A stretch of 64,000 nt of DNA from NCBI RefSeq assembly GCF_036884655.1, contig NC_088354.1, forward strand, positions 13,030,501 to 13,094,500. Direction: 5' to 3'. The notes beneath the pieces are model-generated. The model ran no database searches. It was not told the origin of the DNA and saw nothing but the letters and a program-made list of their open reading frames with translations. Made by a program: the position numbers and the translations under genes. The DNA is from Musa acuminata AAA Group. Lineage: Eukaryota; Streptophyta; Magnoliopsida; Zingiberales; Musaceae. Shown here in pieces: positions 1-10,830 of the stretch (positions are counted from its first letter, which is position 1; the number at the start of each line of letters is the position of its first letter).

Positions 1-342
1 CCTTATTTTTCCCCTCTCCCTCTTTTCTCTTGTGAATGTAAGGTGCTCGCTGAATTGCTTGTAAAGCTTCCCCTTTTCGCGAGACGTCGGGACTTGTCCG
101 TCACTCGTTCTTCGAACTAATCAACTTTCTCTTTTTACAGGTCTTTCGGGACCTGCAAGAGGTTGCAAGTGGGCTGATCTTTGCGGACGCAAATCGCAAG
201 AGCGAAGCGCGACTTAGACAACGCAAGCTAAGTTGGCGTCTTTGCCGCAAGGGTGCCTCGCGACTTAGGCAACGCAAGCTAAGTTCGCGTCTTTGCCGCA
301 AGGGTGCCTCACGCCTTAGGCAATTCCAGCTAAGACCGTGAT
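1..342 (+). mobile_element. LTR-family 3' terminus in a TPLATE intron
   Basis: The end of this block (about 150-342) resembles the 3' end of the LTRs at 33471-33897 and 36320-36766. Shared words in order are 'ctgatctttgcggacg', 'gcaagggtgcc', 'gacttaggcaa' and a final 'ccgtgata'. The terminal part is expanded into three roughly 52-bp units starting near 208, 260 and 312. The left end of the element is outside the window, so I cannot tell a solo LTR from a full element. It lies inside the TPLATE intron that starts at 1917 on the minus strand. Confidence 0.6.
208..342 (+). repeat. Three tandem units of about 52 bp
   Basis: The sequence 'gcgacttag(a/g)caacgcaagctaagtt' followed by 'cgtctttgccgcaagggtgcct' repeats with starts near 208, 260 and 312. 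The last unit diverges to 'cgccttaggcaattccagctaag'. The related LTR ends at 33890 and 36740 carry the unit only once, so this is a local expansion of an LTR end. Confidence 0.75.
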
Positions 343-1917
343 AGTGGAGCAGTACTTAATGCAGTATCACTTAATTTGGTATGCCCCAGTGTAAATATGC
401 CGTGCACCTAAGTGGCCATATAAGAATAAAGGTTCATGATAAGCTTGAAAAAATTTGAAGGATTTAAAAAAAATATATACTGGAGATATTTAAATCTACT
501 TTTGAAGTGCATATCCATTGTTTCAAAAAAGGGTCAGGAATGTTTTCCATAAATATCTACCCTTTGGCAGTTCATTTTTAGTGTCACAGGATTCATCAGA
601 ATTGTTGGAACTGCAACAGCCTTCCTCACCCACCAACCATCAAAATATGTGACTGTGCATTCTCGTATACTGCCCATGTATCCTCCAATCTCCAATCCTA
701 TCTCTTGTACCCTGTCTCATTCTCTCATTCGCTTCATATGCCTTAAGAGTGTGAATGATGAACATGGAAAAAAATATCAGCTAAAAGTACTGAACATGCA
801 ATAAAGGTGTCCAGCAAGAAACAGATTTCTTTCTCCACCTCTACTTCCAATTCCACAATCCTCTTGTCCACTCACTCTCCTTTTTCTTATTTCCTCCTCT
901 ATGTAGTCCTCTCTGCTGAAGTTGGTCACTTACTGCTACATTCCATCTAAAATCAGCCAATCCAAACATATTCACGCCGAATCAACTGCAGAATTAGATT
1001 GAGTGATAATCATCAATTAGATAAAAGTTAGGACCAAAGCTGGACTACATCAGATTATGATTGGCCAATTCCCAAAACCTTGGTAATAAGCATATTAGTG
1101 CTCCAAAATTCTTTCTGTAGCCAAGTTCTACATTAATTAGGCTAGGAGAACAAAATCATACTTGTCCTGATAAAAATATCATCTGCAAGTTTGTTTTTAT
1201 TGAGTACTGTAGTGCATTCTACACAACTAAAAGAAACAATTTTTGCATTATATGAAACATCAATTTTCTAAAAATCATGTCAGAAGCTACACAAAAACAA
1301 GATTATCAGTATATGGTTCATTCCATGAGGATGTTTAATCTATTAGTTATATGAACATGTTGTGGCTTTCCGAAGAAAATATGCTGCCTCATTGATAGGA
1401 GATCTAAGTAAAAGTTAACAGTCTTTAATAACATTAATAGACTCCGATCTGTCAAATATCTACCTAAGATGTAAAGTTACGAGCATTAGACAGTAGACAC
1501 CCTTCCAAGCTAGCAGCACATGTTTATCAACTTATCTTTATTTCTCTCAGTTTGAGAACCCATCAACTTAACCAAAGAAAAGTGTATATTTAGTTAAAAA
1601 ATATCCTTGTCTTGGTAAATGCAGTTACAACAACATGACCAGTGTTTATTGCCCTATCAAGAGAACAATTCTTGGAGTCAACAACAACACAAACATATAA
1701 GACAAATGCATTACCAAAATGGACTTAACTGAAGCATTTCTCAATCATTTTTAAGCTTTTTGGTAAATGCTATAATCAACAACTGAAACACATTTCTTAG
1801 TTTAAGTATCTAATTGATTAAAATGCATATCTAATCAGATAATTCCACACAATAATAAACTCAATCAACTGATGAAAAACACACTTGCTGAACTTGTAAC
1901 GTGCACAAAGGACTGAC
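343..1917 (-). other. TPLATE intron, unique part
   Basis: This AT-rich sequence lies between the exon-3 donor at 1917 and the LTR terminus. I searched both strands for later TPLATE exons (appendage and SH3-like parts) and found none. No other feature was recognised. Confidence 0.7.
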
Positions 1918-4900
1918 CTGCTTTCTGGATGACTTGTAACAAATTTTAACATCTGCAATATATAGCGACTTTGATGCTTGTTTACAGAGTCAGCCATGGA
2001 ACCACCTTTAAAATCTTCAAGTTCTTTACTCAACAGTTGTCCTGCTCTGGGATTCCGTGAACCTAGACGTTGTGCACAAATAAGGACTGCTTGCACATCT
2101 TGAAGCTTGTTTGAAGTAGTTGCAGAGGAATCAGTATTAAACAACATATTGTGTATATTGGATATAAATATGTTCAATGGATCTTCTGGATCATCAGCTA
2201 GTAGTGGATCAAGACCCTCCATATCAAAGTGTTCAGCAATGGCCCAAATCAAGCGTGCAGATATTCTCGGTGTATGCACCTTGCAGAGCAAAATAGATCT
2301 TTAACATGATAAGTAGGCAGGCGAGGACAATATGTGTGTTTGTATAAACAAAATAGATAAAACACGTAAGAAGAAGAATGAGAGTCAATAGAACGACATG
2401 CAATTGCTATTTTACAATTGACGGCTAAGGCACATATGATATTGTTAAAGAGGACAGTAGGCTGTTTTAACGAGAAAGGAGCCTTGGCAACTTCAAATAT
2501 TTCTGAAAGGGTTAAGCCACTGTCACATTTTCATCCTGAATAAAGCAAATGAACTGATATGTACAAAAGTCTCTTTTGATAGTTATTTTTTATATGATTA
2601 TCATAGTCTCATACTATTACAGCCTCACAGGAATATTAATTTACCAATTCAAAACAGATGCATAAAAAGAGCATGATAAACAATTACATCTAGCTGATAA
2701 TCTCCCAAGCACCCGACGGTAAAAACATTCAGCCAAATTTAAGAAAAAAATTGAATACGAGAGAAAAAAAGAGGCATTTATGCAAAAATAAATTGGTTGT
2801 TTCATTGCAATCTTGAAAAGTACTGAACTTAATGCAGAAAATGGCAATTTACTAGTGTATTTTATCTCTATTATTTCATGCTTGCTCACTACAAATTTGC
2901 AAGTTCCTGCATATGTGCAATGCCTTAGCATTTCTTCACAATCATTTTCCACGAGAAAAAGATGTATCAGATTTGGTTGTGACAAAAATAATGCTACTAA
3001 CCTCACGCAGATCTTTGATAAGTTGTAATTGCAAGTTGCGTAACCTAGTCTCATACAGAATCTGCTCCTGAGAAGCACCATCTTTGATCCTTTTCACGCC
3101 TCCTCTTGTATCATAAATGTGACAGAGCCTGACGAGCAACTTCAGGTAACAATCAATGGCATAAGTTCGTCCATCACAGTCCCACAAAACACATGGCCGA
3201 CACACTTCCACAACCTCTAAAGCTGATTCTGTCCAATTCAGTGCACCATAACCAGTTCCATAGGCTAAAGCACCAATGACTCTGCCCTCCGTTCCAGAAT
3301 TTTTCTGCTCAGGCAACGGAAGAGATAACTGAAAGCAGCTTTCCACTAGTGAAGCAACTAATTCCTCTCTGAACAAACTTTTACTTATTACGCTGTTCAA
3401 ATCATCTTTTATTCTTACATCCTCAAAAAGTGAGGTAATGTCTGTTCCAGGAAGAGGCTTCTGTCCTCTTCGCACACTTTCTTTTGCAAAAAGATCGACA
3501 CAAAGGGCTGTACGGCAAATACATGCCAGAGCATACATACGATCTGATTCTGCCCTCAGGTTTCTCACCATCAGAAGCAGCCTCTTAAACAAAGAAACCT
3601 GAAATAAGGAGGAATGAGAAAAAAAATTAACCCTACAAAACTCCATCAGAGTAAAGAATACCTACACTTACCCCTCTGAATTATCAGAAAAAATAAACTT
3701 TGTAATTAAAGTACAGTATCAGGCAAATCTTGCAGCACTCTTACCATTTCTTATATTGTATGTTCTGAAAAATCATATCTTTGAATAGGATCAGCACCTA
3801 GTGCTTTAGTCTTCTATTGTTTATTAAAGAACATTACTAGAAAGTAAGTTAACATCACTAATCTAGTCTAAACATGAAAAAGCCAAACAAACAACAAGGT
3901 GTTTGGGTTTGTGTACATACATCATGCACATACATATATACACATGTGTATATATACATGTACATACATATATGAATATATATATATATATATAAATGCT
4001 TGGTTGTGTTTGGATTTGTGTTCTTGATATTTACTACGTTAGAGCTTGCATATGCAATAAAGATCTGGTGGCAGCATTTGGTTAGTTAGACTTGCTAAAG
4101 TCCTGGCTGCCTTTTTTGCATATGTAGTTGCTCGCTTAAGTTCTTTAGCATGTAAAAGATCAGCTCATGTCATCTTTGGCTATTGAGACCACCAACAGAT
4201 AAGTAAATAAAAGACCACTAAGTAGACAAAATGGACTGGCGGTGCACCTGCATGCTGAGATCGAGAAGGTGGAGATTCGTGACGACAGCCCTCACAATGC
4301 TTTCTCTAGCAGAAGAGAACTCCTGCCTATCCCAGAGTGTGAGAATGGCAATGATTGACGCTGAAGCCCACTCTGGCTTCCCTCCCGGAACATCAGCCAG
4401 CGAGAGCATATTGATCCCGACCTCAAATATCAGAGGCGGATCCAACGAGCTCAAGAATGGAAGGAGATGGGAGACCACATCCGAGACCCCCACGTGTTTC
4501 TCAGCGCTCGTCGAGGAGTCCGCTGCGGCAGAAGCGCTCCTGTCGTTGCTGCTCCCTCCCAGCCTGGAGATCTTCCGGAATACCTCAACCGAGCCAGATG
4601 CCACGGCCTTGGTAGCAAAGACGAGTGGGAACACGGTGACACGGAAGCTCTCAATGGGGAGGACCAGGGAGCGGGCTATGAGGGCGTTGCGCTTCTTCCA
4701 GACGAGGTCGATGGCAGCGACGACCCAGTTGGAGCGGATGGCGAAGGAGTTTTCGCCGTCGATGAGCTTGTCCCCCGCAAGGCGGCTCATGCGCTTGGTT
4801 TCGAACTCCTGGAAGAGACGGCCGACGGCCTCAAAGGCGGCACGGGAAACGGCGTCGGAGCGGTCGAGGGTGCCTTGGTTGATACGGGCCCACCAGGCGG

Positions 4901-5387
4901 AAGCGCGGTCGAGAAGGCCCGGGGCGGTGTGGCAGAGGAGAACGAGGTCGTCGCGGGCAAGGACGCATCCGAGGGTCTCGGTGGCGGCGAGGCGAAGGGT
5001 GTCGCTAGGGGAGTCGAAGAAGGCAGCGATTTCGCGGTGGGCGTCGGCGACGAGCCGGGGGAGGCGGTGGGATGGGAGGGCGGAGAGGATGGAGACGGCG
5101 GCAGCGGCGACGTCGGGGTCTGGGAAGTCGAGGTCGGAGCGGACGGCGGAGCAGACGGTGTCCCACAGGTCGGGGGTGAGGCGAGTGGACCGAATGAGGT
5201 CGAAGGCGAGCTTCTTGGAGACAGCGGAGGCCGGGGATGCGAGAATCTCCTCGCAGGTAGAGCGGGCGACGGCCGACACGTCCCGCCCCGCCGCCGACTG
5301 CTGCAGCGCCTGCAGTAGCGCCCCCGACTGCCGCAGCGCGTCGTTCGACCGCAGGTCCGCCTGGATCTGCGCGATCAAGATGTCCAT
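1918..5387 (-). CDS. TPLATE: TPLATE, endocytic TPLATE-complex subunit (5' part, three exons)
   Basis: TPLATE is an adaptin-like core subunit of the plant TPLATE complex, which works with AP-2 and clathrin at the plasma membrane and in cell-plate formation (known from Arabidopsis). Visible exons on the minus strand are 5387-4248 (380 codons), 3598-3002 (199 codons) and 2279-1918 (120 codons plus 2 nt). All have GT-AG borders and continuous phase. The start MDILIAQIQADLRSNDALRQ is near identical to the Arabidopsis protein as I recall it, as are RLFQEFETKRMSRLAGDKL, LTLWDRQEFSSARESIVRAV, LAYGTGYGALNWTESALEVV and EGLDPLLADDPEDPLNI. These about 700 residues cover the alpha-solenoid trunk. The appendage, SH3-like and anchor parts (about 475 residues in Arabidopsis) must lie left of the window, because nothing matching them occurs in 1-1917. 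Exon 1 is very GC-rich and the introns are AT-rich, as is common in monocots. No frameshift or stop was seen. Confidence 0.95.
3935..3995. repeat. AT/ACAT-rich microsatellite in TPLATE intron 1
   Basis: Runs of 'catacatatata' and a (TA) run near 3976-3993 lie between exons 1 and 2 of TPLATE. Confidence 0.8.
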
Positions 5388-5640
5388 CCCTCGCTCGCAA
5401 TTCCTGTCTTTCCCCTCAAGAACAAGGAGATTGAGGCGGGACGTGGTGATGGGATTGGGTCGGATCGGGATCTCTATCCTCGGGTAGAAAGGGGAGAGGG
5501 GGGGGAACGGGACCTCTCATGGCAGTTGGGATCAACAGGGAGGTGGCGGAAGAGACTTGTATTCCGGCTGATGAGCTGCAACAATCAAAGCCCAAGGCGT
5601 AGTAACGAAGAAACGGCATTTGGGCCTTCGATGACACCTA
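5388..5640 (-). promoter_or_regulatory. TPLATE 5' leader and proximal promoter with two site II motifs
   Basis: This is the GC-rich sequence just upstream of the TPLATE start. It contains TGGGCC at 5621-5626 and AGCCCA (TGGGCT on the minus strand) at 5589-5594. TGGGCY 'site II' elements are known targets of class I TCP factors and are frequent in housekeeping promoters. The sequence turns abruptly AT-rich beyond 5640. The transcription start is not determined. Confidence 0.45.
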
Positions 5641-6870
5641 TCTCTCTTCTTTCTATTTTTAAGAAGGGCTTTTAACATAGTTTCTAATTAGTGTGTATAT
5701 ATATATAATTTAATCGATCTAATAAATTTAATTCAATAACTACAAATCATGATTACTAGTAAGTTTTTCAGAAAAACAAATTTAAATATCTAAATGCTCT
5801 TTAATACTTTTATTGAAAATTTAATTTTAAAGATATAAATACAGGAATTACAAATTGTAGAAATATAGATAATATATCTCTAAAGGGAATTAGATATTAT
5901 TTAGAAATTTTATTTGTGGGATTGACTGAAGATGACTAAATATTTATGCACATTTTTAGTATTAAAAAAATAAATACATGAAACATAAATTAGAGGGCTA
6001 TATATCATTAATTTTGCTTGATGTCTTCATTTTCCTTAAAAGTAGTATAGCATGCAATTTAACCCTAAATTCTTATTGTTTTCATATCGTAAACAATAAT
6101 TAAAAACATGGGCCTAATTAATGCCATCTTCAATTTGGGACTTTGTTGAATGAAAAACACTAATCCAAGAACTTATTGAAAATGTCTAATTTTTCATGGT
6201 TTTTTACTTCAATTATTTGTGATATATATATTATATAAATATTTATTGAAAATGTCCTGTGAAAATGATGTACAAATCAAAGAAAGAATTCCAAAGGAGA
6301 GACACCACTGAATCATAAATATGATCATTCTGTACATTAATTAATCCCTTTTGATGATTCAATGAATGCCAAACATATCAAGTTGAACAAACAACTGCCT
6401 ATCATCTAAGCTTTGGCAAAAAGATAGTAACACATATTATGAACAACTATATAGATCTTTCTAGTATCATTAATATTATTTATTTTATATTTTTAATTAT
6501 AATATATATATATAGGTTTTTTTAGCATGATCAACTACTACTATTATAGCAACTACATGGATATATTAAGTTTTTCTCTCTGTCTCCTCCTACCATTTAT
6601 TAATTATAATATATATTATATATAGATTTTTTTTAATATGGATGGATAGCTTAAGATTTTCTTTATATCTTCTAGTTATCACTAATATTAATTAATTAAT
6701 ATTTTAATTGTAATATATATGATATACATAGGTGTTTTTAGCACATGATCATGCTCTCCGATTTTACATGTATTAGAGCAATTAAATAAAAATAATTTTC
6801 TTTCAATCTTATCCACCTCAATATTTTCATATTAATGACACAAATTATAAGTACATTATGCATGAACAAC
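5641..6870. other. AT-rich intergenic stretch
   Basis: This is low-complexity AT-rich sequence with several 'taatatatata' tracts and 'gcatgatca' repeats near 6520-6760. I see no credible coding sequence or RNA gene on either strand. Confidence 0.7.
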
Positions 6871-6878
6871 AAAAAGAG

Positions 6879-7632
6879 TCATAAATTGTCTATTGAGGAA
6901 AACTCAATATAAATAAGCTGCAGTGCATCACTGCAGTTGTGCTCATCCCATGACTCTGATGTATCTCTTCCACCCAAAAAGAAGAAGGAATCCTTAATGA
7001 TTTCATGAGCCGGCCATGAAGAAAGTTTCATTACTATGTCACCAAAGTCAACATGACAATGACTTGCATCGAAAGCACTGTTGCAGAAGACTTGGTAGTG
7101 AAGCATTCATTGCTAATGAGGTCATTTGGACAATGTTAGATGGGAGTCTCAAACACATGCAACTCGATACGACCCTTAAATCCTCTCTACGATCACCCAA
7201 AGAAGCTTTCTTGAACACACACCGACCAAAGGAATCATTAAGAGACACCAAGCGTTTATTTGAGCCCTAGAAATCCAACGAAGCCCAACTAGCAATTCAC
7301 GATCACACATTCCGACATCGAGGATCAAGATGGGAACTTGCAGATTAGATAGCAGCTCCGAAGGCATAAATGATTGATTTCACACAGAGAATACCCGAAT
7401 CTCTAATGACCGAATTAGAATCGAGCAAAAATACCGAGAGATTTACTAAGAAAACAGGGGGAGAGTAAAAAAAAAGCACTCTTTCGGTGGCCGAGCGGGA
7501 GATGAAACCTACCGGAGAAAGACGGCGAAAGGCATTTCTATCTGGCAGCCGGGGGCGAGGAAGAGACGGGGCGACATGGGCGGCGGCGGACACCCTCCCC
7601 GGTTCTCGGCTGCTATTTGGTACATGTGGCAA
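6879..7632 (-). other. Unassigned block with a GC-rich 5' end, possible transcribed unit
   Basis: The part at 7480-7640 is GC-rich, unlike the AT-rich flanks. Read on the minus strand it goes over into a moderate-GC stretch with several short overlapping open frames, the clearest at 7106-6879 (75 codons) and 7632-7345 (95 codons). The layout resembles a 5' exon plus first intron. I recognise no protein family, and the frames do not join into one long reading frame. It could be a non-coding transcript, an orphan gene or a decayed gene start. No function is proposed. Confidence 0.25.
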
Positions 7633-7649
7633 GCGTCGGGCCGATCGCG

Positions 7650-8340
7650 TCTGCCTGCATATTTCGAGCTTACCACGTAAAAGAATAATTTGTTTTATGA
7701 ATTTTTTGTTAAATAAAAGTAATTAAAAATCTGTTGATTTTTTTTTTGAGTAATTAGAAATTTTCGAATAACCGTTTTATTATTTTCCATTTGTTATGAG
7801 AAAATAGAAATGTGGGTTTGTAATAATATTATTTAAAATTCAAAAAAATTACCCTATTTTTATTTTTAATTGTATTAAATATATTAAAAAATAAATAAAT
7901 ATTTTCGAGTCACATTTAAGATATCAATTATCTTTAGCTAATATAGAGTTTAATGATTGATGATGATGATGATGATCGATAACAACATCCTACGATCAAA
8001 ATCTATTATCATCATTTATTTTTTATTAAATAAAATAAAATATATATTCCTTTGATTTTAATTATTTTTTATATTTTTAACTATTTGATTGGATAATAAA
8101 AAAAATTTAAATTCTAATTTTTCTCGATATATACTTTTACATCTTTAATAATAAGTAAATCGATTCAAACCTAACATATGAACAAAATCCGAGTGTATGA
8201 TGCAAGTCGAGACGTCCAAAAAAAAAAGGATTTTTTATTTGCTAACTAAAACTATCCAAAACTTAAATTGTTAAGAAAGGATCTAATATATGCTTTTAAC
8301 ACTATATATATATACCCCTAGAAAACTATAAACATTATAT
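7650..8340. other. AT-rich intergenic stretch
   Basis: AT-rich sequence with a short (GAT) run near 7959-7975. No coding potential or structured element was recognised. Confidence 0.7.
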
Positions 8341-9015
8341 GCAGCATGTGTAGAAGAAGCTCTACCGAAATATTGTAGTATCAGATTCTACTTGAGGTGT
8401 CTGTGGTCTTCCTCCTCCGATGTCATCTTCGATCATCTAACAGCAGCTTCGCAGTGGCATTTACTTGAAGAAAAAGGATATTATGTTGTCACAGGTCAAC
8501 TTCAGCGATGCAATCCCGCTTCGCTTTCCTGTGATGTTATGTGCCACACCACATGATGCTTATCACCGCACTGGTGCAGTCCAGGGAGGCAGGTCTCCTC
8601 CACAAACCACACCGAAGGCCGTGCAGGTGTGTGGCATTCTCAGCATGGCGTCGACATCACCTTCTTGCCTTTCCTCTCAGCACTGTTCGTGGCTTAAGAT
8701 GTCCACGGATCTGTTCGGCGGAGCAATCTCCTCCCTGTAGCCATCGCCTGGTGGATTCTGCACTTTGTGCTGTCAAGAAACAGCAGCCGTGCCCATCATC
8801 TGCATGGCTAAATGATGCAGCCAAATGAGCAGTTCCTCCGCCGTATGCCTCACCATCTTCCCCAATCATTCTTCTTCTTCTTCTTCTTCCAGCCTCTTAT
8901 TGATCATACATGGTTTCTGTCCATCGAATCCCATACCACCCCACCCTATACTTCCCTTACACAAAAGAGAAGCGAAAGAAGTGTATCAGTCAACAATTTG
9001 AACTTCAATTACTAA
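8341..9015. other. Moderate-GC block without a recognised gene
   Basis: This is an island of higher GC between AT-rich flanks. Short open frames occur on both strands (plus 8465-8740 and 8541-8828, minus 8869-8657), but none matches a family I know and none has convincing splice partners. It also holds a CTT run at 8871-8890. It may be a decayed gene or a non-coding transcript. Confidence 0.2.
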
Positions 9016-10830
9016 TAATGGATCCAAATTCTTATGATATATTTTATATTGTAATATGATGAACCTTATTTTACTATAAATCTTAAATCACAATGTTTAA
9101 TTTATTATTTCAACATAATGAATCCAATTTCCTATATGAGCTTTTTATTTCACTAACCATAAAGTTTAATTTAATAATATTACAAGAAAATGAACCTTAA
9201 TTTTTACTAAAACTATTATATTGATTTCTTATATAATTATAAAGTTTAATTTAATATTTCAACAAAATGAATCATATCTCATTAGGCTCTCTTTTCTTTT
9301 TTTTTTTGTCTTTTGCCTCAATAAATCTATTCTTATTTGAAAATACTAAATGTAAAATCTTTGAGAAGAAGATTAAAGACACTAATAACAAGAAAAGCAC
9401 ACACTAAATGTAAAAACTTTGAACTATTATTGCCTGTTGTTTCACTACACCTCCAATAATAATTAAAAGGACATGCACTGTCAAAGGAGGCCATCATGCA
9501 ATGATTTCCAATAATTTCCATGTTGCCTTGATGGATGCTTGCACCATTAAATGCTATTCTAGCTCAATCAATCCTAGTCTTTTTCTCATTCTTGCCAACT
9601 TGATGGCTTGGTATGTGGAAAAAGAGTTCCTGATGTTTGTTCTCTGGATCTTGAAAAGGAGACATGCCAAGCTTGCATCCATGAGTCTAATATTTGAATA
9701 AGTAGGGGAAGAATCATGATTGGAATATTACAACTTGCAAGATTAATGGCTGAAGGTGTCAAATCAGCTTGACCTAAAGTCCTCCTAGCCTTTTCCTTCC
9801 CACTGGTTCAGATTGAGATCTGGTCCTGCTACCCAATCTTTTAAGAAAGGAATCAAATATGGTGGTGTAGGTCCTCTACAACTTTGGCCGTAGAAAGTGA
9901 CTACCAAAGGCCACCTAAAATGATGAATTGTCTACTTGGCTGTAATTTTATCTTTGATTCAAATGTTAAGTTGTGGAATAGATTTATAATTTTATCTAGG
10001 ATTTGGTTTAAACAGAGATGATAAAAAAAAAACGACTCGGATCGAATCAATTAGAATTTTATCGATAGAAAATACGATACGATACCTCACGTGAGAAGGA
10101 GAGTCAGTCCATCTTCATCCATTTTAATTTGTGGATTGTTTGGTTGCTTAGATTTTTTTTTTTCTCTAGATGTATGTACTTTGATTTTGATTAGTTATTT
10201 TTTAATATTTTATATCAATTAAAATAATTATTTCATAAATATTAATTTTATTTAAAAATACATAAAATTCAAACTCATTGAATAGTTTTGTATGAATGAT
10301 CACTTATCTCAAAAGCTTAGACCCATAGGAAAGTACTCGATTAATCTTAAACATCCATAATCCAATACCTTAAATTTAAGAATGTAATAATAATAAGAAA
10401 GAGTCAACAGCTTTATTATATTAAAATCATCATATCATATTTTAGGATTCCTCGAAGCCAATATTCTAGAAGGATAAAAAAAAATCTAAATACACACAAT
10501 TAAGATTTGATTCCCTTATAAATATCTTATATATATTTTTAAGTTTTTGATGAAAAGATAGAAATATGTAATGAGTATTTTATGTGTTACGAGTTTCTCT
10601 AGAATTTAAGTTCCTCGAGGTCTACACGAGACTTTGTGATTAATATGACACGAAGAAAACTTTAATTTTTCTTTACTAATTTAAGTAAAAGTTATCAAAT
10701 TATGTTAAATCTTATGATATATTTTTAATTATTATTCTCTTTTAATTTTTCAAGTTATCTCGATGCAAATGAATAGTTATCATGTCAAATATATGGTCTC
10801 TCGTCTGATTATTTGAATCATATGGATGTA
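9016..10830. other. AT-rich intergenic stretch
   Basis: I see no gene. Short open frames near 9333-9701 have AT-rich, non-conserved translations and are most likely chance. Confidence 0.65.

Noticed and set aside
4231..5487. 418-codon open frame on the plus strand
   Set aside because: It lies antisense to TPLATE exon 1; its length comes from GC-rich codons of the true gene, and its translation resembles no family.
7190..7215. miR396-like word 'agctttcttgaac'
   Set aside because: Only 13 of 21 positions match, and there is no second hairpin arm nearby; chance or a palindromic AAGCTT context.
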